Source: Pectobacterium betavasculorum
GTDB lineage: Bacteria > Pseudomonadota > Gammaproteobacteria > Enterobacterales > Enterobacteriaceae
NCBI RefSeq assembly: GCF_000749845.1
Contig: NZ_JQHM01000001.1
Location: 744,001 to 808,000, forward strand
Reading direction: 5' to 3'
Length of the DNA: 64,000 nt
The notes under the pieces: model-generated
What the model saw: the letters and a program-made list of their open reading frames with translations, nothing else
The model's database searches: none
What the model was told of the DNA's origin: nothing
Shown here: in pieces, positions 18,215 to 28,381 of the stretch
How the letters are laid out: each line of letters begins with the position of its first letter
How positions within the stretch are numbered: the first letter of the stretch is position 1
Program-made: the position numbers and the translations under genes

Positions 18215-20830
18215 ATGAATCAACAGCCGCAAATAAAATATCGCCATGACTACCGAGCGCCCGATTATACCATTACCGACATTGCGCTGGATTTCGAGCT
18301 TCATGCCGAGAAAACGCGCGTAAAAGCCGTTAGTCAGGTGGTGTTGCAAGGGGAAGCTGGCGTACCGTTGAAGCTGGATGGTGAAGGGCTAACGCTGATT
18401 AGCCTGAGTGTTGATGGACAGCCGTGGACACATTACCAGCAGCAGGACGATGGGCTGATTGTCACGCAGTTGCCCGCACGTTTTACTCTCAGCATCGAAA
18501 CGGACATCAATCCTGCTGCCAATAGTGCGCTGGAAGGGCTATACCTCTCTGGCGATGCGCTTTGTACGCAGTGTGAGGCCGAAGGTTTCCGCCACATTAC
18601 CTACTATCTCGACCGGCCGGATGTGCTGGCGAAATTCACGACGCGAATCACCGCGGATAAAGCTCGCTACCCTTATTTACTCTCTAACGGCAATCGTATC
18701 GCACAAGGAGAGCTGGAAGGCGGACGCCACTGGATTGAATGGCAAGATCCGTTCCCGAAACCCGCTTATCTGTTTGCACTGGTTGCCGGAGATTTTGATG
18801 TCCTTCAGGATCGCTTCACGACACGTTCTGGCCGCGATGTTACATTAGAGCTGTTTGTTGACCGGGGCAACCTCGATCGCGCAGGCTGGGCGATGACCTC
18901 GCTGAAAAATTCAATGAAGTGGGATGAAGAGCGTTTCGGTCTGGAATACGATCTCGACATCTATATGATCGTCGCCGTTGATTTCTTCAACATGGGGGCG
19001 ATGGAAAACAAAGGGCTGAACGTATTCAACTCTAAATACGTGCTGGCCAAGGCAGAAACCGCGACAGATAAAGACTATCTGAATATTGAAGCGGTGATCG
19101 GCCATGAATATTTCCACAACTGGACGGGCAACCGTGTCACCTGCCGCGACTGGTTCCAGCTTAGCCTGAAAGAAGGGCTGACGGTGTTCCGCGATCAGGA
19201 ATTCAGTTCCGATCTGGGGTCGCGCCCGGTGAATCGTATTGATAACGTGCGTGTGATGCGCAGTGCGCAGTTTGCTGAAGATGCCAGCCCGATGTCGCAC
19301 CCGATTCGTCCCGATCAGGTGATCGAGATGAATAACTTCTACACGTTGACGGTCTATGAAAAAGGATCGGAAGTGATCCGTATGATGCACACATTATTGG
19401 GTGAAGAAGGCTTCCAGGCTGGCATTCGTCTGTATTTTGAGCGTCACGACGGCAGCGCGGCGACCTGCGATGACTTTGTTCTGGCTATGGAAGAAGCTTC
19501 CGGTGTTGACCTCACGCAGTTCCGCCGTTGGTACAGCCAGTCGGGCACGCCGGTGCTGACAGTACGTGATGATTACGATCCGCAGACGCAACAGTACCTG
19601 CTGAGCGTGAGCCAAATGACGCCAGTCGGCGCCGACAAGCAGCAGAAGCTGCCGCTGCATATTCCGTTAGATATTGAACTGTACGATCCGCAAGGACGGG
19701 TGATCCCGTTACAGAAAGAGGGGCAACTGCTGGCGTCGGTGCTTAATGTGACCGAATCTGAACAGACCTTCATTTTTGATCAGGTACCTTGCCGTCCGAT
19801 TCCTTCTTTATTACGTGAGTTCTCCGCGCCAGTAAAACTGAACTATGCCTGGAGCGATGAACAACTGACATTCTTGATGCGTCACGCGAGTAATGCGTTT
19901 TCACGTTGGGATGCGGCACAGAGTCTGCTGGCCAACTATATTCGTCTGAACGTCTCTCGCTATCAGCAGAAGCAGCCGCTTTCCGTGCCAATGCATGTTA
20001 TCGATGCCTTCCGTGGTGTGTTGCTGGACGAAAAGCTGGATCCAATGCTGGCTTCTCAGATTCTGACACTGCCTAGCGAAAATGAAATTGCTGAGCTGTT
20101 TGACATCATCGATCCGACGGCGATCGCTGCCGTACGTGAAAGTATGACTCACACCATGGCGAAAGAAATGGCTGATGAGTGGCTGGCGGTATACCACGCG
20201 AATCACGCGCCGCAATATCGTATCGAGCACGCGGATATGGGAAAACGTGCGCTACGCAATACCTGCCTGCATTATCTGGCATTCAGCGATGTGGATCAGG
20301 CGAGTAAACTGGTGCTGGAGCAGTTCCGTCAGGCGGATAACATGACGGATTCGCTGGCAGCGCTATCGGCGGCGGTAGAGGCCCAGTTGCCAGTGCGCGA
20401 TGAACTGCTGACGCAGTTTGATAACCGCTGGCATCAGGACGGTTTGGTCATGGATAAATGGTTTGTGCTGCAAGCCACCAGCCCGGCGGCCGATGTGTTG
20501 ACTCGTGTGCGTGAATTGCTGCAACACCGTTCATTTAGCCTGAACAACCCTAACCGCCTGCGTTCGCTGGTGGGGGCGTTTGCGGCCTCGAACCCATCGG
20601 CTTTCCATGCCGAAGACGGCAGTGGTTATCGCTTCCTGACGGAGATTCTGACCGATCTGAACACCCGTAATCCGCAGGTTGCGGCACGCATGATCGAGCC
20701 GTTGATCCGCCTGAAACGTTATGATGCTAAACGTCAGGCGCAAATGCGTCAGGCGCTGGAGCAACTGAAGACGTTGGAAAATCTGTCTGGCGATCTGTTC
20801 GAGAAGATCAGTAAGGCACTACAAGACTAA
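18215..20830 (+). CDS. pepN: Aminopeptidase N
   Basis: Zinc M1 metallopeptidase, the main broad-specificity cytosolic aminopeptidase. I chose MNQQPQIKYRHDYRAPDY (18215) because GAGGTGG at 18199-18205 is well placed and it matches E. coli PepN; an upstream ATG at 18185 has no such signal. The length is 871 aa (E. coli 870). The GAMEN exopeptidase motif lies near residue 260, and HEYFHNWTGN (HExxH) near residue 297 with the third zinc ligand Glu in SLKEGLTVF. The all-helical C-terminal domain is intact. It is monocistronic, with a hairpin after the stop. Confidence 0.97.
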   Translation: MNQQPQIKYRHDYRAPDYTITDIALDFELHAEKTRVKAVSQVVLQGEAGVPLKLDGEGLTLISLSVDGQPWTHYQQQDDGLIVTQLPARFTLSIETDINPAANSALEGLYLSGDALCTQCEAEGFRHITYYLDRPDVLAKFTTRITADKARYPYLLSNGNRIAQGELEGGRHWIEWQDPFPKPAYLFALVAGDFDVLQDRFTTRSGRDVTLELFVDRGNLDRAGWAMTSLKNSMKWDEERFGLEYDLDIYMIVAVDFFNMGAMENKGLNVFNSKYVLAKAETATDKDYLNIEAVIGHEYFHNWTGNRVTCRDWFQLSLKEGLTVFRDQEFSSDLGSRPVNRIDNVRVMRSAQFAEDASPMSHPIRPDQVIEMNNFYTLTVYEKGSEVIRMMHTLLGEEGFQAGIRLYFERHDGSAATCDDFVLAMEEASGVDLTQFRRWYSQSGTPVLTVRDDYDPQTQQYLLSVSQMTPVGADKQQKLPLHIPLDIELYDPQGRVIPLQKEGQLLASVLNVTESEQTFIFDQVPCRPIPSLLREFSAPVKLNYAWSDEQLTFLMRHASNAFSRWDAAQSLLANYIRLNVSRYQQKQPLSVPMHVIDAFRGVLLDEKLDPMLASQILTLPSENEIAELFDIIDPTAIAAVRESMTHTMAKEMADEWLAVYHANHAPQYRIEHADMGKRALRNTCLHYLAFSDVDQASKLVLEQFRQADNMTDSLAALSAAVEAQLPVRDELLTQFDNRWHQDGLVMDKWFVLQATSPAADVLTRVRELLQHRSFSLNNPNRLRSLVGAFAASNPSAFHAEDGSGYRFLTEILTDLNTRNPQVAARMIEPLIRLKRYDAKRQAQMRQALEQLKTLENLSGDLFEKISKALQD

Positions 20831-20853
20831 TCCTGCCACGCTAATCCTTCTGT

Positions 20854-20878
20854 CACACGCGGTAGTCTGCCGCGTGTG
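20854..20878 (+). terminator. Hairpin after pepN, probable terminator
   Basis: CACACGCGG-TAGTCTG-CCGCGTGTG is a perfect 9-bp GC-rich stem 23 bases after the pepN stop. The T tract is poor (GTGATGATTTCT), so termination may be partial or the hairpin may protect the 3' end. Confidence 0.55.
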
Positions 20879-20924
20879 GTGATGATTTCTACATCATGAT
20901 TTCCCGTCCCGCAAACGTTTTACT

Positions 20925-20997
20925 TTCCGCAAAGATGGAATTACCATCACCGACCGTGAATTCACAATCTTAGATTGTGACGCTTATTTTTGCGGAA
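20925..20997. repeat. 73-bp inverted-repeat unit with TTCCGCAAA ends
   Basis: TTCCGCAAA (20925-20933) is matched by TTTGCGGAA (20989-20997). Inside lies a second palindrome, CACAATC-TTA-GATTGTG. The unit adjoins repeat copy B. It could be a small non-autonomous element or a structured 3' UTR; no second copy is seen in this window. Confidence 0.5.
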
Positions 20998-21002
20998 TGA
21001 TA

Positions 21003-21186
21003 ACGGTGGTTGGGGATAGAAGAGTAAAGCGTCCGCGCCAGGGACAAAAGCGTCAGGAACGCTTTTGAACGTCGCTTGGGACGGCCCTGCAAGGGTGAAT
21101 CTCAGGGATGAGATTCATATCCGCGCGGCTCGAGCTTACAGGGATGTACTCGCAGCGTCTTTACGATCTATCCCTTACCACAGCGT
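21003..21186 (+). repeat. Multi-hairpin intergenic repeat, copy B
   Basis: This copy is in the same sense as copy C and opposite to copy A. The left arm ACGGTGGTTGGGGATAGA pairs imperfectly with the right arm (TCTATCCCTTACCACAGCGT); the inner eight bases GGGATAGA are perfect. The core hairpins are AAAAGCGT-CAGGA-ACGCTTTT, GTCGC-TT-GGGAC (one mismatch) and GAATCTCA-GGGA-TGAGATTC. It lies between pepN and pyrD, parallel to both, and is probably transcribed if pepN reads through or pyrD starts upstream of it. Confidence 0.83.
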
Positions 21187-21274
21187 GATGTACGTTATTA
21201 TCAAGCGCTAATCCACTATTGCTTACTTCCAGCGTAGGCAAGATACCTTTGCGATAGGGATCTCAGGAGACAAT

Positions 21275-22285
21275 ATGTTCTACCCCGTTATCAAAAAAGC
21301 CCTGTTTCAGCTCGATCCAGAGCGTGCACATGAGCTGACCTTCCAACAATTACGCCGTATTACCAACACACCTTTTGAATTTCTCGTCCGTCAATCTGTT
21401 CCGACTAAACCAGTGACCTGCATGGGGCTATCTTTTAAAAATCCTCTTGGTTTAGCGGCGGGATTAGATAAAGACGGCGAATGTATCGATGCATTAGGCG
21501 CAATGGGATTTGGTTTTATTGAAGTGGGAACGGTAACGCCGCGTCCACAATCCGGTAATGATAAACCGAGACTATTCCGTATAGTGGAAGCGGAAGGGCT
21601 GATCAACCGGATGGGCTTTAATAATAAAGGTGTGGACTATCTCGTCGAGAATGTAAAGAAAACGCGTTTTGGCGGTGTATTAGGGATCAACATTGGCAAG
21701 AATAAAGATACGCCAGTTGAGCAAGGTAAAGACGATTATTTGATCTGTATGGATAAGGTTTATCCTCACGCGGGTTATATCGCTATCAACATTTCGTCAC
21801 CCAATACGCCAGGATTACGCAGTCTGCAATATGGTGAAGCGCTAGACGATCTTCTACTGGCGATAAAAAATAAGCAGACAGAGTTAAATGAGAAGTACCA
21901 GAAATACGTCCCAGTGGCGGTAAAGATCGCGCCGGATCTTTCAGAAGAGGAATTGATCCAAATTGCCGATAGTCTGGTTCGGCATAACATTGACGGTGTG
22001 ATTGCTACTAACACAACACTCGATAGAAAACTGATTCAAGGATTAAATCACTGTGGTCAAACGGGCGGGTTAAGTGGACGACCGTTGCAGACAAGCAGTA
22101 CGGAAATTATACGCCGTTTGTCACAGGAATTAGCGGGACGTTTACCCATTATTGGCGTTGGAGGAATTGATTCTCTGGTTGCTGCTCGTGAAAAAATGGA
22201 TGCTGGCGCGTCGCTGGTACAGATATATTCAGGCTTTATTTTCCACGGCCCTCGTCTGATTAAAGATATCGTTACACATATTTAA
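21275..22285 (+). CDS. pyrD: Dihydroorotate dehydrogenase (quinone), class 2
   Basis: FMN flavoprotein oxidising dihydroorotate to orotate with ubiquinone, step four of pyrimidine synthesis, bound to the inner face of the membrane through its N-terminal helices ([23 protein letters not shown]). The length is 336 aa, as in E. coli. Conserved segments are [27 protein letters not shown], and [15 protein letters not shown], which carries the catalytic Ser typical of class 2, followed by FMN-phosphate contacts in GVGGIDS. It is preceded by CAGGAG and is probably monocistronic. Confidence 0.97.
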   Translation: MFYPVIKKALFQLDPERAHELTFQQLRRITNTPFEFLVRQSVPTKPVTCMGLSFKNPLGLAAGLDKDGECIDALGAMGFGFIEVGTVTPRPQSGNDKPRLFRIVEAEGLINRMGFNNKGVDYLVENVKKTRFGGVLGINIGKNKDTPVEQGKDDYLICMDKVYPHAGYIAINISSPNTPGLRSLQYGEALDDLLLAIKNKQTELNEKYQKYVPVAVKIAPDLSEEELIQIADSLVRHNIDGVIATNTTLDRKLIQGLNHCGQTGGLSGRPLQTSSTEIIRRLSQELAGRLPIIGVGGIDSLVAAREKMDAGASLVQIYSGFIFHGPRLIKDIVTHI

Positions 22286-22304
22286 TCCGAAATTCCTTTC
22301 ATTT

Positions 22305-22336
22305 CTAGCTGGGGGTTTATTTATCCCTCCAGCTAG
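22305..22336 (+). terminator. Hairpin after pyrD, probable terminator
   Basis: CTAGCTGG faces CCAGCTAG across a loop that includes a GGG/CCC pairing, 19 bases after the pyrD stop. The T-rich tail TCTATATTTTAT is weak. The rest of the gap to zapC (22337-22486) is A/T-rich promoter-like sequence. Confidence 0.55.
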
Positions 22337-22486
22337 TCTATATTTTATCCGTTTGCGTAAATAATCTATCAATCGATGTCTGAACTTCTGACCGCGATGT
22401 TTATGAAGATGAATGATTATTGCGATGTAAGAAAACACAATCAGTCATTTCTGATATTTTTACTGTGAAGGCGAAGGGTAAATAAT

Positions 22487-23074
22487 ATGAAGTTAAAACC
22501 TGACGATAACTGGCGTTGGTATTTTGATACCGAACACGATCGCCTGATGTTAGATTTGGCTAACGGCATGTTATTCCGTTCTCGTTTTCCATCTAAAATG
22601 CTAACACCGGATGCATTTAATGAATGTGCATTTTGCGTTGACGATGCCGCGTTATTTTTTACCTATAATGACAAATGCCAGAAAGCGGCACTGCATCGCG
22701 ACCTTCAAGGCGAATTAGTCTTGAATGCGCTAGTGGCAACCCGATTCCTGAAACCGTTAATGCCGAAAAGCTGGCATTTTATCCAACAGCCGAATGCCGT
22801 GACTTATTCACCGCAGGCGGGTGACGTTGTGCAGGTGCAGCTCACCGAAACCCATGAAACAGCGTGTTTTTTGGTGGCGGAAGCAGGAGATAAAGCCTGT
22901 CTCTGCCTGCTGGCGCAAGAACAACTGTCATTAAGTGGGAAAACCATGGTGCTGGGTGATGCCATCAAAATCATGCACGACAGATTAATTCTGGCCGTTA
23001 TTCAGAATAGGTCTGAGTGGGAAACTACGCTGGGTGAAGGCACGTCGGCATTTGAGTACGCCAAGGTCGTCTAA
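22487..23074 (+). CDS. zapC: Cell division protein ZapC
   Basis: FtsZ-associated cytosolic protein that promotes lateral bundling of FtsZ filaments at the division ring. The N-terminus [31 protein letters not shown] is the conserved hallmark of the family, followed by [18 protein letters not shown] and KSWHFI. At 195 aa it is longer than E. coli ZapC (180 aa), mainly at the C-terminus ([21 protein letters not shown]). A good ribosome site (GAAGG) precedes the ATG. It converges with ycbX. Confidence 0.93.
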   Translation: MKLKPDDNWRWYFDTEHDRLMLDLANGMLFRSRFPSKMLTPDAFNECAFCVDDAALFFTYNDKCQKAALHRDLQGELVLNALVATRFLKPLMPKSWHFIQQPNAVTYSPQAGDVVQVQLTETHETACFLVAEAGDKACLCLLAQEQLSLSGKTMVLGDAIKIMHDRLILAVIQNRSEWETTLGEGTSAFEYAKVV

Positions 23075-23092
23075 TCTTCCCTGGTATTGATT

Positions 23093-23120
23093 CGTCATAC
23101 TTCAAGCTGCATGTGCGTCG
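23093..23120 (+). repeat. CGTCATACTTCAAG-type intergenic repeat, copy 1
   Basis: CGTCATACTTCAAGCTGCAT followed by GTGCGTCG, in the zapC-ycbX convergent gap. The same motif recurs at 49149 and 56180. It resembles a short intergenic repeat common in several enterobacteria; I cannot give it an accepted name. Confidence 0.6.
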
Positions 23121-23132
23121 TGCCTCATCGAA

Positions 23133-24236
23133 TTATTGCAAATGAATGTCACTCTGCGGAATACAGCTACAGCTAAGAATCTCACCGTTTGCTCTGATGG
23201 CGCTTTGCTTCAGTGCTGAAACCTCTCCGCTGACTAACGTCAATTTACAGCAACCACACAGTCCAGCCCGGCAAGAGTAGGGGACGCGAATACCCTGCTG
23301 CTCTAACTGCTCCAGTAAAATCTGCTGATTATTCCCTTGTAACGATTTTCCCTGATAGTGAATGGTGACGGCTTGTTCGCTTTTTTCAGGAACGACGAGG
23401 CTTTCGACGACGTGACCGGAACCATAAGGACGCGGCGGCTTGGTCGCTAAAACTTCCAACGTGTCGCCCACGCGAATGATGCCCGTATTTCTGGCTACCA
23501 GGTTTTGCCCAAAATCAACGTCGCCATTTTCGGCAGTGCGGAAAGATTGCAGCGTAGCCAGCGGTTCTGCCGAAGGGTGCTTACGGCCGCGCTCGGTGCT
23601 GACGGTGGTCAAAATGCAGCGGCTACAGGGTTTGACAACGTCAAAAATAACCTCGCCAATTCGAATGGTTTTCCAACTGTCTTCGACAAAGGCTTCCGCG
23701 CCTGTCACCACCAGGTTGGGGCGAAATTGCTCAATTTTAATGCCGGCGGTACAGCGTTGCCGTAGCGCCTGAAATGACGCGTCATTGATTAACAAAAACG
23801 GATAACCATCGGCAAACGCCAGAGGGACGTCTGGATAATGCTTAACTCGCCGTGACGGATCGCTGCCTACCCAGCGAAGCTGGACGGAACGTTGGAAATA
23901 GTGGCTTAGCCAACGATTGATGGCATCGGGCGCGACGAACGCCGTAAAGTGCGTTCCCCAGACTTCTGTCGGCTGAGGTGCTTCTGTGAAATCGGCAAAG
24001 CGTATCGTGGCAGTCTGTCCATCCGGAGCGGCAATAAACAGCCCATCCGGTAGCAGCGCAGGAGTAAATAACACCATTTGTGGATACTGGCGAGCGGTAA
24101 TAAATGTGCCATCAGGTTCGGTAATCATGAAGGCACGATCGTTCGCCAAACCGCTGACAGACGCCATCGCGTGGGACAGCTGTAGCCCCCGCATCGATTT
24201 TACTGGGTGTATATAAAGCTGCGTTACGCCGATCAC
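23133..24236 (-). CDS. ycbX: MOSC and 2Fe-2S ferredoxin domain protein YcbX
   Basis: Molybdenum-cofactor enzyme which, in E. coli, detoxifies N-hydroxylated bases such as 6-hydroxylaminopurine, probably as an oxidoreductase fed by CysJ. The N-terminal MOSC beta-barrel ([32 protein letters not shown]) is followed by the MOSC core with [11 protein letters not shown], whose second Cys is the likely Mo ligand. The C-terminal plant-type ferredoxin domain has the cluster motif [13 protein letters not shown] and a fourth Cys in the CSCI segment. The length is 367 aa (E. coli 369). Confidence 0.94.
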   Translation of the reverse strand: MIGVTQLYIHPVKSMRGLQLSHAMASVSGLANDRAFMITEPDGTFITARQYPQMVLFTPALLPDGLFIAAPDGQTATIRFADFTEAPQPTEVWGTHFTAFVAPDAINRWLSHYFQRSVQLRWVGSDPSRRVKHYPDVPLAFADGYPFLLINDASFQALRQRCTAGIKIEQFRPNLVVTGAEAFVEDSWKTIRIGEVIFDVVKPCSRCILTTVSTERGRKHPSAEPLATLQSFRTAENGDVDFGQNLVARNTGIIRVGDTLEVLATKPPRPYGSGHVVESLVVPEKSEQAVTIHYQGKSLQGNNQQILLEQLEQQGIRVPYSCRAGLCGCCKLTLVSGEVSALKQSAIRANGEILSCSCIPQSDIHLQ

Positions 24237-24349
24237 TGACCTATTCCTTGCCGAAGTAAAGCGGCAACTTTATGACAAGCGTCTCGGATTAGCTATAATG
24301 CGCCTCAATTTCTTTCTTCAATGTATTTCTTTTTGGTGATAGTGACGAC

Positions 24350-26467
24350 ATGAATGCTTTGTTTGCCAGCACGGCGCGGGGACTAGAAGAGTTATTAAAA
24401 AGTGAACTCGAATCATTGGGTGCGCAGTCCTGTGCGGTTGTGCAGGGCGGTGTCCATTTCGAGGGTGACAACCGCCTGCTGTACCAGAGCCTGCTGTGGA
24501 GCCGTCTGGCGTCGCGCATTCTGCTGCCGCTGAATGAATTCAAGGTACACAGCGATCTGGATTTGTATCTGGGTGTGCAGGCGATTGACTGGTCAACGAT
24601 CTTTAGCATCGATAAAACCTTTGCCGTACATTTTACCGGTACCAATGAAGATATCCGCAACAGTCAGTATGGCGCGTTAAAAGTAAAAGATGCGATTGTG
24701 GATAGCTTCACGCGCAAAACCGGGCAGCGACCGGATGTGGCGAAACAGCAACCGGATATTCGTGTTAACGTCTTTTTGCAGCGTGATACGGCCAGCGTCG
24801 CTTTGGATTTAAGCGGTGACGGCCTGCATCAGCGTGGTTATCGCGATCTGGCCGGACTGGCTCCGCTCAAAGAGAATCTGGCGGCGGCGATTGTTTTACG
24901 TTCCGGCTGGCAAAACGGTGCGCCAATGGTCGATCCGATGTGTGGTTCCGGTACGTTGCTGATTGAAGCGGCAATGATGGCGTCTGACCGTGCACCCGGT
25001 TTGCATCGTACACACTGGGGATTTAACGCCTGGTTAAAACACGATGCTGAACTGTGGCATGAACTGACCAGCGAAGCACAGCAGCGTGCTCGTCAGGGTT
25101 TGCAGGCGACCACGTCGCGCTTCTTCGGATCGGATAACGACCGTCGGGTTATTGAGATCGCTAAAGCCAATGCGCGCCGTGCAGGCGTTGCCGAGCTGAT
25201 TTCTTTCGACGTGAGGGATGCAGCACAGCTAAAAAATCCACTGCCGGAAGGCCCTAAAGGTACGGTTGTCAGTAACCCGCCTTACGGTGAGCGTCTGGAA
25301 AGTGAACCCGCGTTGATCGCCTTGCATAATATGCTGGGCCGTAAGATGAAAAGCGATTTTGGCGGCTGGCAGCTATCGCTGTTCAGTGCGTCGCCGGAGC
25401 TGCTGAGCTGTCTGCAACTGCGTGCTGAACGTCAATTTAAGGCGAAAAACGGCCCGCTGGACTGCGTGCAGAAAAATTATCAACTGGCGGACACGCAGGG
25501 TGAATCTGCGGGACAAATCGCGGAAGATTTTGCCAACCGCCTGCGTAAGAACTTGCGCAAGCTGGAAAAATGGGCGAAGCAGCAGGGGATTGAATGCTAT
25601 CGCATCTATGATGCCGATCTGCCTGAATATAATGTCGCTGTCGATCGCTACGGTAGTTGGGTCGTTGTACAAGAGTATGCACCGCCGAAAACTATCGATG
25701 CGCAAAAAGCCCGCCAGCGGTTGTTTGATGTGATTAACGCCACGCTGAGCGTGCTGGAATTACCGTCGAACCGTCTGGTGCTGAAAACGCGTGAACGTCA
25801 GAAAGGCAAAAACCAGTACGAAAAACTGGCGCAGAAAGGTGACTTCCTTCTGATGGAAGAATTTGGCGCTAAGCTGTGGGTCAACCTGACTGACTACCTC
25901 GATACCGGCTTGTTCCTCGACCACCGTATCGCCCGCAAAATGCTGGGTGAGATGAGCCGTGGTAAAGATTTTCTCAACCTGTTTGCCTATACCGGAACGG
26001 CGAGTGTTCACGCTGGGCTGGGCGGTGCACGTTCAACGACCACCGTCGACATGTCGCGCACCTATCTGGAATGGGCAGAGAAAAACCTGCGGGTGAATGG
26101 CCTGACCGGGCGTCAGCATCGTCTGATACAAGCGGACTGCCTGTCATGGTTACATAACGGGCATGAACAATTTGACGTGATCTTCATTGACCCGCCGACC
26201 TTCTCTAACTCAAAACGCATGGAAGAGTCGTTTGATGTTCAGCGCGATCACTTGGCGCTGATGAAAGATCTCAAACGCCTGTTGCGCCGCGGCGGCACCA
26301 TCATGTTCTCTAACAATAAACGTGGCTTCCAGATGGATATTGCTGGCCTGACCGCGCTGGGGCTGAATGCCAAAGAAATTACCGCGCAGACCCAATCACA
26401 GGATTTTGCCCGTAATCGTCAGATTCATAACTGCTGGCTGCTGACGCATGCCGGTGAGGAAAAGTAA
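24350..26467 (+). CDS. rlmKL: Bifunctional 23S rRNA methyltransferase RlmKL
   Basis: Fused enzyme making m2G2445 (RlmL half) and m7G2069 (RlmK half) in 23S rRNA during 50S assembly. The order is a THUMP RNA-binding domain (about residues 45-155), the RlmL methyltransferase with [14 protein letters not shown] and catalytic motif NPPYGERL, a linker, and the RlmK methyltransferase with [16 protein letters not shown] and DPPTFSNS. The length is 705 aa (E. coli 702). Only three bases separate its stop from uup, so the two are co-transcribed; both act on ribosomes or translation. Confidence 0.97.
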   Translation: MNALFASTARGLEELLKSELESLGAQSCAVVQGGVHFEGDNRLLYQSLLWSRLASRILLPLNEFKVHSDLDLYLGVQAIDWSTIFSIDKTFAVHFTGTNEDIRNSQYGALKVKDAIVDSFTRKTGQRPDVAKQQPDIRVNVFLQRDTASVALDLSGDGLHQRGYRDLAGLAPLKENLAAAIVLRSGWQNGAPMVDPMCGSGTLLIEAAMMASDRAPGLHRTHWGFNAWLKHDAELWHELTSEAQQRARQGLQATTSRFFGSDNDRRVIEIAKANARRAGVAELISFDVRDAAQLKNPLPEGPKGTVVSNPPYGERLESEPALIALHNMLGRKMKSDFGGWQLSLFSASPELLSCLQLRAERQFKAKNGPLDCVQKNYQLADTQGESAGQIAEDFANRLRKNLRKLEKWAKQQGIECYRIYDADLPEYNVAVDRYGSWVVVQEYAPPKTIDAQKARQRLFDVINATLSVLELPSNRLVLKTRERQKGKNQYEKLAQKGDFLLMEEFGAKLWVNLTDYLDTGLFLDHRIARKMLGEMSRGKDFLNLFAYTGTASVHAGLGGARSTTTVDMSRTYLEWAEKNLRVNGLTGRQHRLIQADCLSWLHNGHEQFDVIFIDPPTFSNSKRMEESFDVQRDHLALMKDLKRLLRRGGTIMFSNNKRGFQMDIAGLTALGLNAKEITAQTQSQDFARNRQIHNCWLLTHAGEEK

Positions 26468-26470
26468 CCG

Positions 26471-28381
26471 ATGTCTTTAATTAGTGTTTCAGGTGCATGG
26501 CTGTCATTTAGCGATGCGCCGCTGTTGGATAACACCGAACTCCATATCGAAGAGAATGAACGTGTTTGTCTGGTTGGCCGCAACGGTGCGGGCAAATCGA
26601 CCCTGCTGAAAATTCTGGCCAAAGAAATTCCGTTGGATGATGGTCGCATCACCTATGAACAGGATCTGATTGTCGCGCGTCTGCAACAGGATCCACCGCG
26701 TGACGTTGCTGGTAGTGTCTTTGATTTTGTTGCTGAAGGGGTCGCCGCGCAGGCGGATCATCTGAAAAACTATCACGCCATGCTGCGCCTGGTAGAAAGT
26801 GATCCAAGCGAAAAGAACCTGAATCAGTTGGCTAAGTTGCAGGACATTCTGGAGCATCAGGGGCTGTGGCAACTGGAAAGCCGTATCCATGAAGTGCTGG
26901 AACAGCTTGGCCTGTCTGCTGATGCGCCATTGGCATCGCTCTCCGGCGGCTGGTTGCGTAAAGCCGCACTCGGCAGAGCGCTAGTGAGCTCACCGCGCGT
27001 GCTGCTGCTGGATGAACCGACTAACCATCTGGATATTGAGACGATTGACTGGCTGGAAACCTTCTTGAAAACGTTCCAGGGCAGCATTGTCTTTATCTCC
27101 CATGACCGTTCATTTATTCGCAATATGGCGACCCGCATTGTCGACCTCGACCGCGGTAAACTGGTTTCCTGGCCGGGTAACTACGAAAAATATCTGGAAG
27201 GGAAAGAAGAAGCGCTGCGGGTTGAAGATCTGCAAAATGCGGAGTTCGATCGCAAATTGGCGCAGGAAGAAGTGTGGATCCGTCAGGGCATCAAGGCTCG
27301 TCGTACCCGTAATGAAGGCCGCGTGCGGGCATTGAAGGCAATGCGTCAGGATCGTGCTCAGCGTCGTGAGGTCATGGGTTCGGCGAAAATGCAGGTTGAA
27401 GAGGCAGCTCGCTCCGGCAAGATTGTGTTTGAGTTGGAAGATGTTAGCTACCAGATTGACAATAAAGTGCTAACACGCAATTTCTCTGCTCAGGTACAGC
27501 GCGGCGACAAGATTGCGCTGGTAGGACCGAATGGCTGCGGTAAAACCACGCTGCTAAAATTGATGTTGGGTGGATTGGAACCTGTCAGCGGACGTGTGCA
27601 CTGTGGCACGAAGCTGGAAGTTGCCTATTTCGATCAGCACCGTGCTGAACTTGATCCTGAACGTACAGTGATGGACAACCTGGCGGAAGGCAAGCAGGAA
27701 GTGATGGTCAACGGTCGTTCACGTCACGTGTTGGGCTACTTACAGGACTTCCTGTTCCATCCAAAACGTGCGATGACACCAGTAAAAGCGTTATCAGGTG
27801 GAGAACGTAACCGTCTGCTGCTTGCACGCTTGTTCCTCAAGCCTAGCAACCTGTTGATTCTTGACGAACCGACCAACGATCTGGATGTGGAAACGCTCGA
27901 ATTGCTGGAAGAGTTGATCGAAAGCTATCAGGGAACCGTTCTGCTGGTCAGCCACGATCGTCAGTTCGTCGATAACTCGGTCACCGAATGCTGGATCTTT
28001 GAAGGCGATGGCAAGATTTCCCGCTTCGTCGGTGGATATTTCGATGCGCAACAGCAGCGTGCAACGACAACGCCACTGCGAACGACGGCTGCTCCGGCAG
28101 TCACCGCTCCGGTGACGACAGCGAACACCGCACCGTCCGCTAAACGAAATGTCGCGAAATTAAGTTATAACCTTCAGCGCGAATTAGAGCAGCTACCGTT
28201 GCGTATTGAGCAACTGGAGCAGGAAATTGAGTTGTTGCAAGTGCAAATGAATGACGCCAATTTCTTTAGCCGCCCACATGACGAAACGCAGCAGGTATTG
28301 ACCGCGCTGGCGGAAACAGAAAGTGCACTCGAAATCTGTTTCGCCCGTTGGGAAGAGCTGGAAGCACAGAAAAACGGCTAA
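26471..28381 (+). CDS. uup: ABC-F ATPase Uup
   Basis: Soluble tandem ABC-F ATPase linked to ribosome function and to precise excision of transposons in E. coli. NBD1 has Walker [11 protein letters not shown], signature LSGGWLRKAALGRAL and Walker B VLLLDEPTNHLD. NBD2 has GPNGCGKTTL, LSGGERNRLLLARL and LLILDEPTNDLD. A charged linker (EEVWIRQGIKARRTRNEGR) joins them. The C-terminal ~100 residues, after a Thr/Ala/Pro-rich hinge, form the coiled-coil nucleic-acid-binding domain. The length is 636 aa (E. coli 635). Confidence 0.96.
   Translation: MSLISVSGAWLSFSDAPLLDNTELHIEENERVCLVGRNGAGKSTLLKILAKEIPLDDGRITYEQDLIVARLQQDPPRDVAGSVFDFVAEGVAAQADHLKNYHAMLRLVESDPSEKNLNQLAKLQDILEHQGLWQLESRIHEVLEQLGLSADAPLASLSGGWLRKAALGRALVSSPRVLLLDEPTNHLDIETIDWLETFLKTFQGSIVFISHDRSFIRNMATRIVDLDRGKLVSWPGNYEKYLEGKEEALRVEDLQNAEFDRKLAQEEVWIRQGIKARRTRNEGRVRALKAMRQDRAQRREVMGSAKMQVEEAARSGKIVFELEDVSYQIDNKVLTRNFSAQVQRGDKIALVGPNGCGKTTLLKLMLGGLEPVSGRVHCGTKLEVAYFDQHRAELDPERTVMDNLAEGKQEVMVNGRSRHVLGYLQDFLFHPKRAMTPVKALSGGERNRLLLARLFLKPSNLLILDEPTNDLDVETLELLEELIESYQGTVLLVSHDRQFVDNSVTECWIFEGDGKISRFVGGYFDAQQQRATTTPLRTTAAPAVTAPVTTANTAPSAKRNVAKLSYNLQRELEQLPLRIEQLEQEIELLQVQMNDANFFSRPHDETQQVLTALAETESALEICFARWEELEAQKNG

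Larger units (their letters stand above)
20831..21274. other. pepN-pyrD intergenic region, contents
   Basis: This 444-bp gap holds a GC-rich hairpin after pepN (20854-20878), a separate inverted-repeat unit (20925-20997), repeat copy B (21003-21186), and the pyrD leader with CAGGAG just before its start. No protein gene is supported here. Confidence 0.7.
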
